In this document: positions 1-7,897 of the stretch, one piece after another
Layout: every line of letters begins with the position of its first letter
How positions within the stretch are numbered: the stretch's first letter is position 1
Notes under the pieces: model-generated
Databases searched by the model: none
What the model was told of the DNA's origin: nothing
What the model saw: only the letters and a program-made list of their open reading frames with translations
Program-made: the position numbers and the translations under genes
NCBI GenBank assembly: GCA_029264995.1
Contig: JAJUKC010000016.1
Location: 1-39,661 of the forward strand
Source: Marinobacter sp.
GTDB lineage: Bacteria > Pseudomonadota > Gammaproteobacteria > Pseudomonadales > Oleiphilaceae
Reading direction: 5' to 3'
Length of the DNA: 39,661 bases

Positions 1-21
1 CGGCTTTTTTGTGGGCGAAAA

Positions 22-1275
22 TCAGAGGCCGGTGAAGGTGAAGTCCACCTCCGGGGTGCGGCCGGCCACAATATCGGCCAGAGCCGCGGCCGAGCCGCAG
101 GAATGGGTCCAGCCCAGGGTTCCGTGGCCGGTGTTCAGGTACAGATTGCTGAAATGGCTTTTGCCGATGTAAGGCACATTGGAGGGTGTGGCAGGCCGCA
201 GGCCGGTCCAGAACTCGGCCTGGTCCCAATAACCCGCCTCGGGCATCACTTCTGCAGCCCGGCGAACAATAGCGCGGCAACGGGTAAAGTTCAGGTCGCG
301 ACTGTAACCATTCAACTCTGCCGTGCCGGCCACGCGCATTCGGTCGCCCAGGCGCGAGTAAACCAGCTTGTATTCATCGTCGGTCAGGCTGACGTTAAAG
401 GCTGCTTCTTCGTTTTTCACCGGCACGGTAATGGAATAGCCCTTGGCCGGATAGATATTCAGGAACATCCCGAGCTGGCGGGCAAGTACCGCACTGAAAC
501 TGCCCAGGCTCAACACATAGCTGTCCGCCCGAAGGGTGTGATGTTTGCCGTCTTTCAGTGCCAGCACGCCCAGGATCCGGTCACCCGCCCGATCAAAACC
601 CAGCACTTCGGTGCCATATTCAAAGGCCACCCCGGCTTCTTTACATTTCTCAGCCAGAGCCTGGGTGAACTTTCTGGCATCGCCGCTTTCGTCATCGGCG
701 GTGTAAGTCGCGCCGGCAATACGATGACGGATCGGCTCAAGGGCCGGCTCCAGCTCAACCGCACGACCAGCATCGATAACCTGACGGTCACAGCCCAGAT
801 CACGCATGATGCGGGAAGGTTCCAGGGCCGCATCGAATTCGGCAGGGTTGGTGTAAAAATGCAGAATGCCCTTGGCTAACTGGTCATAATCGAGATTCAG
901 TTCGTCTCGCAGTGACTGCAGGCATGAACGGCTGTAAGTACCGAGATTGACCATCTGGCGGATATTATGGGCAGCTTTGGCTGAGGTACACTGAGCCAGG
1001 AACGACAGCGCCCAGCGCCACTGGTAAAGATCCAGCCGCGGCCGGAACAACAGTGGGGCATCCGGCTGGAAAAGCCATTTTGCGACTTTCAGGGGCGCAG
1101 AAGGATTGGCCCACGGCTCGGCATGGGACACTGACACCTGCCCGCCATTGGCGTAGCTGGTTTCCAGCCCTGACTGGTTCTGTCGGTCGACCACGGTTAC
1201 CTGGTGCCCCTGTTTCTGCAGGTACCACGCGGTGGTGATACCAACGACGCCTGCCCCAAGTACCGCTATGTGCAT
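22..1275 (-). CDS. dadA: D-amino acid dehydrogenase small subunit (DadA)
   Basis: FAD-dependent oxidative deamination of D-amino acids, typically D-alanine to pyruvate, feeding electrons to the respiratory chain at the inner membrane. The 417-residue product opens with an FAD-binding Rossmann motif (VLGAGVVGITTAWYL, residues 4-18) and ends with the family's second FAD segment (RPATPSNVPYIG, then NTGHGTLGWTHSCGS). Length matches the family (about 410-430). I chose the ATG at 1275 because a GGGGAGG ribosome site lies just upstream and the Rossmann fold starts immediately; a TTG 24 bases earlier is open but has no such site. No alanine racemase gene is adjacent. The next gene is on the same strand and ends 44 bases upstream of this start. 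Confidence 0.93.
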   Translation of the reverse strand: MHIAVLGAGVVGITTAWYLQKQGHQVTVVDRQNQSGLETSYANGGQVSVSHAEPWANPSAPLKVAKWLFQPDAPLLFRPRLDLYQWRWALSFLAQCTSAKAAHNIRQMVNLGTYSRSCLQSLRDELNLDYDQLAKGILHFYTNPAEFDAALEPSRIMRDLGCDRQVIDAGRAVELEPALEPIRHRIAGATYTADDESGDARKFTQALAEKCKEAGVAFEYGTEVLGFDRAGDRILGVLALKDGKHHTLRADSYVLSLGSFSAVLARQLGMFLNIYPAKGYSITVPVKNEEAAFNVSLTDDEYKLVYSRLGDRMRVAGTAELNGYSRDLNFTRCRAIVRRAAEVMPEAGYWDQAEFWTGLRPATPSNVPYIGKSHFSNLYLNTGHGTLGWTHSCGSAAALADIVAGRTPEVDFTFTGL

Positions 1276-1319
1276 GCCTGCCTCCCCTGAATTGGTCAAC
1301 TATAGGTGGCTTCGAAACG

Positions 1320-1679
1320 TTAGCCGCCCGCGCGCTTGACGGTCCAGCCTTTCTGCTCCAGTAACGGCACCAGAATATCTCGCTGGTCGCCCTGTATTTC
1401 CACCACACCGTCTTTTACTGTACCACCTGTACCGCATTTGGCTTTTAGCTGTTTGGCGTAGGCTTTCAGTTCTTTGTCGTCGAGCGGAATACCCGTCACC
1501 AGGGTCACGCCCTTGCCTTTGCGGCCCTTTGTCTCCCGGCTAACGCGCACAATACCGTCTCCGGCCGGCCTCTGCGCCGCCTGGCAGGTGCAGTCATCCA
1601 GCGGGTTCCGGCACTCAGGGCACATCCTCCCCTGATCCGTGGAGAACACCAGACCACCCTTGCGCTTGTTCATACCCAT
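1320..1679 (-). CDS. SUI1-family translation initiation factor (YciH-like)
   Basis: Small basic protein of 119 residues of the eIF1/SUI1 family, called YciH in enterobacteria, thought to influence start-codon fidelity on the 30S subunit. The N-terminus carries a CPECRNPLDDCTC cysteine cluster (a possible zinc site), and the C-terminal half has the SUI1 core, with GKGVTLVTGIP, AYAKQLKAKCGTGGTVKDG and a final EIQGDQRD segment. ATG codons occur at 1679 and 1673; AAGG upstream fits the first. Family assignment is strong, physiological role in bacteria is uncertain. Confidence 0.9.
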   Translation of the reverse strand: MGMNKRKGGLVFSTDQGRMCPECRNPLDDCTCQAAQRPAGDGIVRVSRETKGRKGKGVTLVTGIPLDDKELKAYAKQLKAKCGTGGTVKDGVVEIQGDQRDILVPLLEQKGWTVKRAGG

Positions 1680-1699
1680 GATTACGCCTTTATCTGCAA

Positions 1700-2227
1700 T
1701 CAGTTCAGGCCCGGAGGGTATTTGGAAAACATTTCCGAGACAACCTCGTCAATCAGCTCGCGGCGGGTTTCCGGAGACTGGTTTTCATTGAGATAGCGCC
1801 GGCTCGCGGCTTGCCAGACCACTTCCCCGCTAGTGCGATCAGCCAGCCTGACCACCAGTTTGCCTTCGGTAATCTCCCGCACCGGTGGCGGCGCCGACAG
1901 CCCCCAGCCGAAATTGCCATGACCAAAGCCGAAACCCAGGCCAACGCCCACTTGTTCCAGTCGCTCTTCAGGCACGATCTGCCAGCTGATCAGGAGATCT
2001 GCCTCGCTCCCGGACACTTTCTTCATGGCTTTCCGGTTCAGCTCCCGCTCCACCGCGTCCCGAACCCGGGCATCATCCAGCGAGGTAAAACCGGAATCCT
2101 GCGGGTTATCCGCAAACGCCCAACTGCTGTAGTTGCCAAAGACGGTGGCCGAGTTGTAGTCCGTCACTACATTGCTGGCACAGCCGGCCATGGTCAGTGC
2201 CAGCGCGGCGATCATCAGAATACGCAT
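1700..2227 (-). CDS. DUF4136-type lipoprotein
   Basis: A 175-residue secreted lipoprotein. The start at 2227 gives a classical lipoprotein signal ending in a lipobox with the acylated cysteine at residue 16 (LTMAGC). The mature part has DUF4136 features: a YNSATVFGNYSSWAFAD-like opening, then an ISWQIVPEERL segment, a Gly-rich stretch (VGVGLGFGFGHGNFGWG) and a C-terminal GKLVVRLADRTSGEVVWQA segment. Family members are outer-membrane or periplasmic lipoproteins of unknown function. The longer open frame upstream of 2227 is rejected because it would bury the signal peptide. GGAG precedes the start. Confidence 0.85.
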   Translation of the reverse strand: MRILMIAALALTMAGCASNVVTDYNSATVFGNYSSWAFADNPQDSGFTSLDDARVRDAVERELNRKAMKKVSGSEADLLISWQIVPEERLEQVGVGLGFGFGHGNFGWGLSAPPPVREITEGKLVVRLADRTSGEVVWQAASRRYLNENQSPETRRELIDEVVSEMFSKYPPGLN

Positions 2228-2297
2228 AGGCTCAACTCCGTGGTTCTGTCTGTTACCAGTATACGCCCGTGATCCGCTCGCGGCTTGAATCTGATGG

Positions 2298-2903
2298 TCA
2301 GGTGTCAAAACGGTAATCCATCCTGTGGGCCTCACAAAACGCACCGAACGCTTCCTGTTCTGTTTCCGGCACCGAGACGCTGGCGGTTACCTGGCTACTG
2401 TAGGTAATGTCTTCGATATGGCCCTCATGCCCCTCACACCAGTGCCTAAGCGGTTGCTCGTCGGCAAACCCGAACTGCACCGTCGCCTGCACGCGGGCCT
2501 GCTGTACCACACGGTCTACCGCCGATAACACACTTTCGGCGGCGCCGGCATAGGCCCGAACCAGGCCGCCGGCTCCGAGCTTGATACCACCAAAATAGCG
2601 GATAACGATCACCAGCACGTCACCCATATCCTTATGCTGGATCACGCTCAGGATGGGCTTGCCAGCGGTTCCGGAAGGCTCACCATCATCATTCATGGCA
2701 GCCTCTGCCGCAGAGCCGGGGCGGCCGATCTGATAGCCCCAGCAGACATGGCGGGCATCCGGGTAGTCGCGGTGGGCCTGCTCAACGTATGCACGTACGT
2801 CATCCCGGTCACTGACGGGATACACTCGGGCAATAAAGCGGCTTTTCTTCACTTCCGTTTCCCGCTCAAGGTATCCTGCAGGAATCGGGTAATCCTTACT
2901 CAT
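2298..2903 (-). CDS. yigZ: YigZ/IMPACT family protein
   Basis: A 201-residue member of the UPF0029/IMPACT family. Residues about 10-125 contain the diagnostic segments KKSRFIARVYPV, ARHVCWGYQIG, NDDGEPSGTAGKPIL and VIVIRYFGGIKLGAGGLVRAY; the tail matches the C-terminal domain. Function in bacteria is not settled; the eukaryotic relatives affect GCN2 signalling. The start at 2903 is chosen because the conserved region begins at once; the 54 extra upstream codons are not family-like. A small plus-strand reading frame begins almost exactly at this start codon, so the two would be divergent with overlapping 5' ends. Confidence 0.92.
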   Translation of the reverse strand: MSKDYPIPAGYLERETEVKKSRFIARVYPVSDRDDVRAYVEQAHRDYPDARHVCWGYQIGRPGSAAEAAMNDDGEPSGTAGKPILSVIQHKDMGDVLVIVIRYFGGIKLGAGGLVRAYAGAAESVLSAVDRVVQQARVQATVQFGFADEQPLRHWCEGHEGHIEDITYSSQVTASVSVPETEQEAFGAFCEAHRMDYRFDT

Positions 2904-2913
2904 GGGCGATCCT

Positions 2914-3120
2914 ATGACGACCGAAGACAACGAACAGACCCAACCCGGGACCGCGGCCCCTGCGCGGATACGTAAGGCCGCCTGCGGCATCCGGTTTGAT
3001 GAGGACGAGCTGCAGGAAGGCATTGATTTTTCTGCCGCCAGCAAGCTGAAACCGGGCAGTGACAACGCACCGGATCAAAGCCCGAACGCCGATTCCTCAG
3101 CCTCCGACAAAGACCGGTAG
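2914..3120 (+). CDS. small acidic hypothetical protein
   Basis: A 68-residue frame (72 if the ATG at 2902 is used) that fills the gap between yigZ and the sensor-kinase gene and overlaps the kinase 3' end by 24 bases, convergently. I do not recognise a family. The protein is hydrophilic and rich in Asp/Glu/Ser, with a central ACGIRFDEDELQEGIDF segment. Codon choice matches neighbouring real genes (mostly G or C third positions), which argues it is coding rather than a shadow, and no other gene occupies 2904-3096. The ribosome site is poor (GGGCGATCCT before the ATG). Moderate confidence only. Confidence 0.5.
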   Translation: MTTEDNEQTQPGTAAPARIRKAACGIRFDEDELQEGIDFSAASKLKPGSDNAPDQSPNADSSASDKDR

Positions 3121-4416
3121 CTCAAGGATCACTTCCAGGCCACCCTCGTCCCGGTTGCGGGCACTGATGTGCCCGTCGTGGGCCTGAATGATATCACGGG
3201 CAATAGCGAGCCCCAGCCCCCAACCTTTGCCACCACGGGATTTGTCAGCCCGGAAAAAAGGCTCAAACAAGTGTTGTAGCAGGTCTTCAGGAGCACCCGG
3301 TCCCTCATCAGCGACGATCAAACGGATTCTCTCATTATCCGTGGACAGAGAGAGCCTCACTGATCTACCCGGCGGCGTGTGGTCCAGGGCATTTTGCAGC
3401 ACGTTATCAAACGCACGCTGCAATAAACCGCTGTCGCCAAGCACAGACACCGCTTTGCTCCTCTCCGAGGCCACCAGTTTGCAGTCCACACGCTGATGCT
3501 CAGCATAATCGGCGGCATCCTGAAGCACATGATTGACCAGCACCATCGGCTTGACCGGCTCCCGCGCCATATCTCCCCCGTTCTCCGACACCCGGTACAG
3601 GGTCAGAATCTGGCCAGTCATGGTTTCCAGCCGCTCGTTCTGGCGCAGAATACTGGTCATCAATGCCTCATCGGCGCCGCTGTCCGAAGCTAGTTCAATC
3701 GCCACCCGCTGCCGTGCCAGCGGAGTGCGAAGATCATGGGAGATATCCCGCAACAGCTGATTCTGACGATCCAGCAGCTGGCACAGCCGGTCTGTCATAC
3801 CGTTAAATGCCGTCGCCAACTGGCCCACTTCATCGCGGCGCCTGGCAATGCGATCAGCAACCCGCAAGCCGGTATCACCTCCGGCAATCGCCCGGGCGGT
3901 TCCCTCCATGTGTTTTAACGGGCGCGAGACCATTCGGGCAATCCACCAACAAGCCAGCGAAATCAGCAGGAAGGCCAGTCCCATTTCCACAAACCGGAAC
4001 ATTCTCGGGTCCAGCCAGCCATCGCCCCCCATCCGGGGCCAGGCCACTAACTGATAGCCTTCCGGCAGGTCCAGCACTGCCGGCTTATGGGGGTACCAAC
4101 CGGACTGGATTCGTTCACGAATCGCCCGGGGCAGTCGATGCTGACCCTGCTCCTTTTCAATCAGCATCAGGTGCAAATCCAGGCGTTCACCCTCGGAACG
4201 CAAAAAACGCCAGGCATCGCCCCGGCCCTGCCGTTCACGAATGGCCAGGGCCTCCCGGGCCAGTTCCTGCAAACCCACCTGGCGTTCAATCGCCTGCCGT
4301 TCCCGGTCCAACAGATAACGCGAGGCAAGATGGCTGGCCACCACCGTGACCGCCATGGCCAGCCAGATGGACAGAAAAATCCGCCAGAACAGAGGGAACA
4401 TAAAACGCTGCATCAT
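3097..4416 (-). CDS. cpxA: sensor histidine kinase, CpxA/RstB-like
   Basis: Inner-membrane two-component sensor of 439 residues. A transmembrane helix lies at residues 9-28, a short periplasmic domain follows to about 140, a second helix spans about 143-163, and a HAMP linker precedes the dimerisation/phosphoacceptor helix DISHDLRTPLARQRV with His227. The ATPase has an N-box (DNVLQNALDHTP), a G1 box (DEGPGAPEDLL) and a G2 box (GKGWGLGLAIA). The start overlaps the regulator's stop by four bases (ATGA), indicating translational coupling. The pair is divergent from a Spy/CpxP-like gene with a CpxR-type box between, so I favour a Cpx-like role; orthology to CpxA itself is inferred. Confidence 0.88.
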   Translation of the reverse strand: MMQRFMFPLFWRIFLSIWLAMAVTVVASHLASRYLLDRERQAIERQVGLQELAREALAIRERQGRGDAWRFLRSEGERLDLHLMLIEKEQGQHRLPRAIRERIQSGWYPHKPAVLDLPEGYQLVAWPRMGGDGWLDPRMFRFVEMGLAFLLISLACWWIARMVSRPLKHMEGTARAIAGGDTGLRVADRIARRRDEVGQLATAFNGMTDRLCQLLDRQNQLLRDISHDLRTPLARQRVAIELASDSGADEALMTSILRQNERLETMTGQILTLYRVSENGGDMAREPVKPMVLVNHVLQDAADYAEHQRVDCKLVASERSKAVSVLGDSGLLQRAFDNVLQNALDHTPPGRSVRLSLSTDNERIRLIVADEGPGAPEDLLQHLFEPFFRADKSRGGKGWGLGLAIARDIIQAHDGHISARNRDEGGLEVILELPVFVGG

Positions 4417-5099
4417 GTGGGTATCCGGTAGCTGTATCCCAGTCCACGCACCGTCTCGATGCGGGGTGGGTCATCATTGCCCAGCTTCTTGCGAAGATTG
4501 CTGATGTGCATATCCAGAGTGCGGTCGTAGGCTTCCAGACGGCGCCCCAGCGCCCACTGCATGAGATCGGTCTTGCGGACCACGCTGCCGGCATGAGCCA
4601 GCAACACCTGAAGCACTTCATACTCGGTGCCCGTCAGTTCCAGAGGCGCGTCGTTCTGGTAGATGCGGCGCTGTCCGGGCTCTACCCGCAAGTCACCATA
4701 GGTCCGGCTGGCGTCCACCTCGGTTTTCTGGTCCCAGGCGATGCGACGAAGCAGTGCTTGCAGCCGCGCCACCAACTCCCTGGGGTTGCAGGGCTTGGGA
4801 ATGTAATCATCGGCTCCCACCTCAAAGCCGACAATCCGGTCGGTTTCATCGCCACGGGCCGTCAACAGGATCACGGGTAGGTGCGTCTTGCCCCGGAGTT
4901 CCCTCAGAACATCCAGGCCATTGATATCCGGCAGCATAATGTCGAGCACCACAATGTCACAATCCTGACCAAGCGCGAGGGCCAGCCCATCACGACCATT
5001 GGCCGCCTCACGCACACTGAAGCCCTGGCTGGCCAGGTAACGGGCCAGCAGCTCCCGTAACTCGTCGTCATCTTCAATCAACAGTACCCGGTTCTGCAT
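4413..5099 (-). CDS. cpxR: OmpR-family response regulator, CpxR-like
   Basis: Response regulator of 228 residues. The receiver domain carries the acidic pair ED(D) at residues 9-11, phosphoacceptor Asp53 within VLDIMLPDINGLDVL, the conserved Thr in LLTARGDETD and the Lys in DDYIPKPCNPREL. A winged-helix DNA-binding domain follows (ELTGTEYEVLQVLL, RTLDMHISNLRKKLG, ETVRGLGYSY). The ATG at 5099 starts the receiver fold directly; the much longer upstream open frame crosses the divergent promoter region and is not coding. It is first in a two-gene operon with the kinase. Confidence 0.9.
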   Translation of the reverse strand: MQNRVLLIEDDDELRELLARYLASQGFSVREAANGRDGLALALGQDCDIVVLDIMLPDINGLDVLRELRGKTHLPVILLTARGDETDRIVGFEVGADDYIPKPCNPRELVARLQALLRRIAWDQKTEVDASRTYGDLRVEPGQRRIYQNDAPLELTGTEYEVLQVLLAHAGSVVRKTDLMQWALGRRLEAYDRTLDMHISNLRKKLGNDDPPRIETVRGLGYSYRIPT

Positions 5100-5170
5100 A
5101 GTCTTCTCTCTGGGATGTGCCGGCCACAGTCTAGCATGGCCATTCCGAACCGCTGCGGGCGGGCTCCCGG

Positions 5171-5188
5171 CCTTTACCGAACCTTTAC
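5171..5188 (-). promoter_or_regulatory. candidate CpxR box in divergent promoter region
   Basis: On the minus strand the bases read GTAAAGGTTCGGTAAAGG: two GTAAA half-sites separated by six bases (two GTAAAGG copies 11 bases apart, one helical turn). The known CpxR consensus is GTAAA-N(4-8)-GTAAA. It lies between the CpxR-like regulator (start 5099) and the CpxP/Spy-like gene (start 5266), where autoregulation and target activation would be expected. Binding is inferred. Confidence 0.6.
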
Positions 5189-5265
5189 GTAGCCCTGACA
5201 CCATCTGACGTTGCGGCGGCGTAGCATGGCCATCATCCATTGTGAGCAACGACGAGGAAAGACCT

Positions 5266-5625
5266 ATGAAAGCAAAAACCACTCTGTTAACCGCTGGTGT
5301 ACTGATGGCAAGCCTGATGACCGCGAGCCCGGCTGTTCTGGCGGAACGGCACGGCAAACACCACCAGAACGGCAAGTGGGACAAACAGGAACTGTGCGAG
5401 AACTTCCGTGAAGGCAAAGGCCCCTTTAACCGTGCAGAGCGCCAGGCCGAAAGGGAAAAGTACCGGGCAGAAATGGCCGATCGCCTGAAACTGAACGAGG
5501 AACAGCGCCAGATCTGGACGGAGATCCATCAGGAACGACAGGCCAAACAGGAAAAACGCATGAACCAGTGGCAGGAAAAAATGCAGGAACGCTGCGACAA
5601 AGGTGGGAAGCAAGACAAGGAGTGA
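5266..5625 (+). CDS. Spy/CpxP-like periplasmic protein
   Basis: A 119-residue exported protein. It begins with a signal peptide (MKAKTTLLTAGVLMASLMTASPAVLA, cleaved after about residue 26). The mature part is short, strongly charged and helical, with RAERQAEREKYRAEMADRLKLNEEQRQIW; the LNEEQ segment stands where Spy and CpxP proteins have an LTxxQ motif. Known relatives are periplasmic chaperone-like proteins, and CpxP dampens CpxA. A GAGGAAAG ribosome site precedes the ATG at 5266. It is divergent from the cpxRA-like pair and probably its target or negative modulator. Confidence 0.75.
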   Translation: MKAKTTLLTAGVLMASLMTASPAVLAERHGKHHQNGKWDKQELCENFREGKGPFNRAERQAEREKYRAEMADRLKLNEEQRQIWTEIHQERQAKQEKRMNQWQEKMQERCDKGGKQDKE

Positions 5626-5683
5626 TCAAATGGCGGGTTCTGGCGTATGGTAGAAGGTATTCGTCAACGACCTGAAACCAACC

Positions 5684-6850
5684 ATGTCAGAAAACGCGCC
5701 ACGCGAACTCACTCTGGAGACCCGAGCCAGTATTGCCGACATCCCGAAATCGGACTGGCAACGACTGGCGGGGGTCTCCAACCCGTTTCTTCGATACGAA
5801 TTCTTTCAGGCACTGGAAGAGAGCGGCTGTACCCGCACCGAAACGGGCTGGACACCCAGCCACCTGGTATTCAAACACGAAGGCCGGATTGCAGGCCTGG
5901 CCCCCGCCTACCTGAAAACCCACTCTATGGGTGAATATGTGTTCGACTGGGCCTGGGCCGACGCCTACCAGCGATACGGCCTGCCCTATTATCCAAAGCT
6001 GTTGATCGCCATTCCGTTCACGCCTTCTGCCGGACCTCGACTGTTGCTGGACACCGGGGGGCGACGACAGCTGACACCCGAACGCCTGCACGACTTGCTG
6101 GACACCCTGACACACCAGCTGGGAGCACACTCCTGGCACTTACTGTTTCCCAACGCCGAGGACCAGCAACTGCTGGCACATGACGATGAACTCCATCGCA
6201 TCGGCTGCCAATTCCACTGGCACAACCACAACTACCACAGCTTCGAGGATTATCTGGCGGCATTGAATTCCCGCAAACGCAAATCCATTCGCAAGGAACG
6301 CCGGCAAGTGGCGGAACAGGGCATCACCTTTGCCCGCTTCCATGGCAAGGATATTCCAGACCAGGTTCTGGCCGCCTTCTATGTGTTCTACCAGGCCACC
6401 TACCTGAAACGGGGTCAGAGACCTTACCTGAACAAGCGTTTTTTTGAATTGCTGAGAGAACGACTACCCGAGCATATGCACGTGATCATGGCGGTCAAAC
6501 AGGGCGAAATGATTGCCGGGGCCCTGTTTCTGGCGGGAAAAACCACGCTTTACGGCCGCTATTGGGGCTGCCTGGACGAGTACAATCACCTGCATTTCGA
6601 GACCTGTTACTACCAGGGAATCGAGCTGGCGCTGGCGCTTGGGCTGACACAGTTTGATGCCGGCGCCCAGGGCGAACACAAACTGGTTCGGGGGTTTGAG
6701 CCGGTGATCACCCACTCCTGGCACGGCATACAGCATCCGGGATTCCGGGACGCCATTGCCAACTTCACCCGGGAAGAAGCAGAGCAGGTGCAAGGGTATT
6801 TTGCCGAGGCGGAAACCTTACTGCCGTTTAAACAACAAACACCCCAATAG
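5684..6850 (+). CDS. DUF482 / FemAB-like GNAT acyltransferase
   Basis: A 388-residue cytosolic protein of the COG3146/DUF482 family, a GNAT-fold group annotated as putative peptidoglycan-related acyltransferases; substrate unknown. Recognisable stretches are the N-terminal WQRLAGVSNPFLRYEFFQALEES, the GRIAGLAPAYLKTHSMGEYVFDWAWADAY segment (given here in outline), the NSRKRKSIRKERRQ basic helix and the C-terminal FDAGAQGEHKLVRGFEP block. Full length for the family. The ATG at 5684 has no obvious ribosome site, but the conserved N-terminus requires a start about here. It stands 58 bases after the Spy-like gene. Confidence 0.85.
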   Translation: MSENAPRELTLETRASIADIPKSDWQRLAGVSNPFLRYEFFQALEESGCTRTETGWTPSHLVFKHEGRIAGLAPAYLKTHSMGEYVFDWAWADAYQRYGLPYYPKLLIAIPFTPSAGPRLLLDTGGRRQLTPERLHDLLDTLTHQLGAHSWHLLFPNAEDQQLLAHDDELHRIGCQFHWHNHNYHSFEDYLAALNSRKRKSIRKERRQVAEQGITFARFHGKDIPDQVLAAFYVFYQATYLKRGQRPYLNKRFFELLRERLPEHMHVIMAVKQGEMIAGALFLAGKTTLYGRYWGCLDEYNHLHFETCYYQGIELALALGLTQFDAGAQGEHKLVRGFEPVITHSWHGIQHPGFRDAIANFTREEAEQVQGYFAEAETLLPFKQQTPQ

Positions 6851-6897
6851 TCTGTATACTGATTGACCAGGACAGAACTTCAATCAGGTGAACGGCC

Positions 6898-7047
6898 ATG
6901 GATACCGGTCTGCCAGCAAGCATACTCACCTCACTGGACCCGCCCCTGATGGTGGCAATGGGCGCCTTTGTGCTGGCGCTGCGCAGCCTGATACTGGCAT
7001 CCCGGTTACGGAACAAAAACCAGCACCGCGCCATACGAAGCGGCTAA
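6898..7047 (+). CDS. 49-residue putative membrane protein
   Basis: A short frame between the DUF482 gene and dodecin. The ATG at 6898 has an AGGTGA ribosome site nine bases upstream and a TATACT -10-like hexamer near 6855. The product has one hydrophobic helix (about residues 17-35, MVAMGAFVLALRSLILA) followed by a basic tail (SRLRNKNQHRAIRSG), consistent with a single-pass protein with its C-terminus in the cytoplasm. No family recognised. It ends six bases before the convergent dodecin stop. Confidence 0.5.
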   Translation: MDTGLPASILTSLDPPLMVAMGAFVLALRSLILASRLRNKNQHRAIRSG

Positions 7048-7053
7048 GCTTGT

Positions 7054-7269
7054 TTAGCTGTCGGCAATCCGGAAACCAATTTTCAGGCCTACCTGATAAT
7101 GCCCCACCTTTCCGTCGACAATATGGCCACGGGTTTCCGTTACCTCGAACCACTCCATATTGCGAATACTCTTCCCGCACTCATCCAGCGCGTTCTGAAT
7201 GGCATCTTCAATGCTCGTCTTTGATGAGCCTACGATTTCCACTTTTTTGTAGACATGGTGATCAGACAT
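7054..7269 (-). CDS. dodecin family protein
   Basis: A 71-residue dodecin: small flavin-binding protein that assembles as a hollow dodecamer and stores or sequesters flavin. The sequence shows the family pattern HVYKKVEIVGSSKTSIEDAI, then the flavin-stacking Trp in NMEWFEVTETRGHI, and VGHYQVGLKIGFRI at the end. The ATG at 7269 has a perfect AGGAGG site; the ATG 18 bases earlier has none. Confidence 0.93.
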   Translation of the reverse strand: MSDHHVYKKVEIVGSSKTSIEDAIQNALDECGKSIRNMEWFEVTETRGHIVDGKVGHYQVGLKIGFRIADS

Positions 7270-7425
7270 GACAGCCTCCTGACTCAAGAATATTTACACC
7301 TTGAGCCTAGAAGCCAGCGCGAGCTTGGGCAAACTACCATTCTTTAACCTGCTTCATCCATTGACCGTCAAAAGGCGTATCATCTTGCCTGTAGCATGCT
7401 GCAAATACTCGAACCTGACCTGTGA

Positions 7426-7783
7426 ATGAAACGACTACTCAAATACGCCGCGGGCCTGCTTGGCGCCCTGCTGTTGCTCCTGGGCGGCCCCCTTCTGTTG
7501 GCCGCCAGCAGCAGCCTTGAGGTTGCGGAGAGCTGGCGTACCGCCAGCCGGGAAAGCGCCGGCATCGCGCCCCGACCGGAACAGGTGGAGGAGGCCATTA
7601 TTCAGGTCTACGGCGCTCGCGCCTGGAGCTGGCGAGGCTACTTTGCGGTGCATACCTGGATTGCGACCAAAGAACAGGGGGCTGATTATTATCAGGTGCA
7701 CGAGGTCACCGGCTGGCGCAACTACGTGGTCAATTCCCGCCCCGGCGACCCGGACAGGCACTGGTACGGCGCCAGGCCGGATA
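7426..7783 (+). pseudogene. DUF3750 protein gene, 3' truncated
   Basis: The first about 118 codons are a good DUF3750 N-terminus: a membrane anchor (LLKYAAGLLGALLLLLGGPLLL), then SWRTASRESAGIAP, VYGARAWSWRGYFAVHTWIATK and PDRHWYGARPD. Family proteins run to roughly 250 residues, with a conserved half after the YGARP segment. Here homology stops abruptly at about 7783. The frame then continues as non-family sequence to 7986, overlapping the 3' end of the convergent gene. The break coincides with a perfect inverted repeat (7782-7800). The conserved second half is not present nearby, so I call this a deletion remnant. Confidence 0.7.
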
Positions 7784-7800
7784 TGAAGCTTCGCTTCATA
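7782..7800. repeat. perfect 8-bp inverted repeat at DUF3750 break
   Basis: TATGAAGC and GCTTCATA flank the three bases TTC. The repeat sits exactly where recognisable DUF3750 coding ends. It could be a hairpin that promoted deletion or a terminator stem, though no T-tract follows. Confidence 0.6.
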
Positions 7801-7897
7801 AACACTTGCCTCACCCATGTGCGCTTCTCTCCGGCCATCCATGGCCTCCGACATTTTTGGGAGACCACCCCCACCCCTGAGCTGCCCTGTCCCAAAG

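Noticed and set aside
103..879. 258-residue plus-strand open frame opposite dadA
   Set aside because: Antisense shadow of a well-supported dadA gene; no ribosome site and no family-like sequence.
5647..5934. 95-residue plus-strand frame starting before the DUF482 gene
   Set aside because: Overlaps the DUF482 gene in another frame and has no recognisable family sequence.
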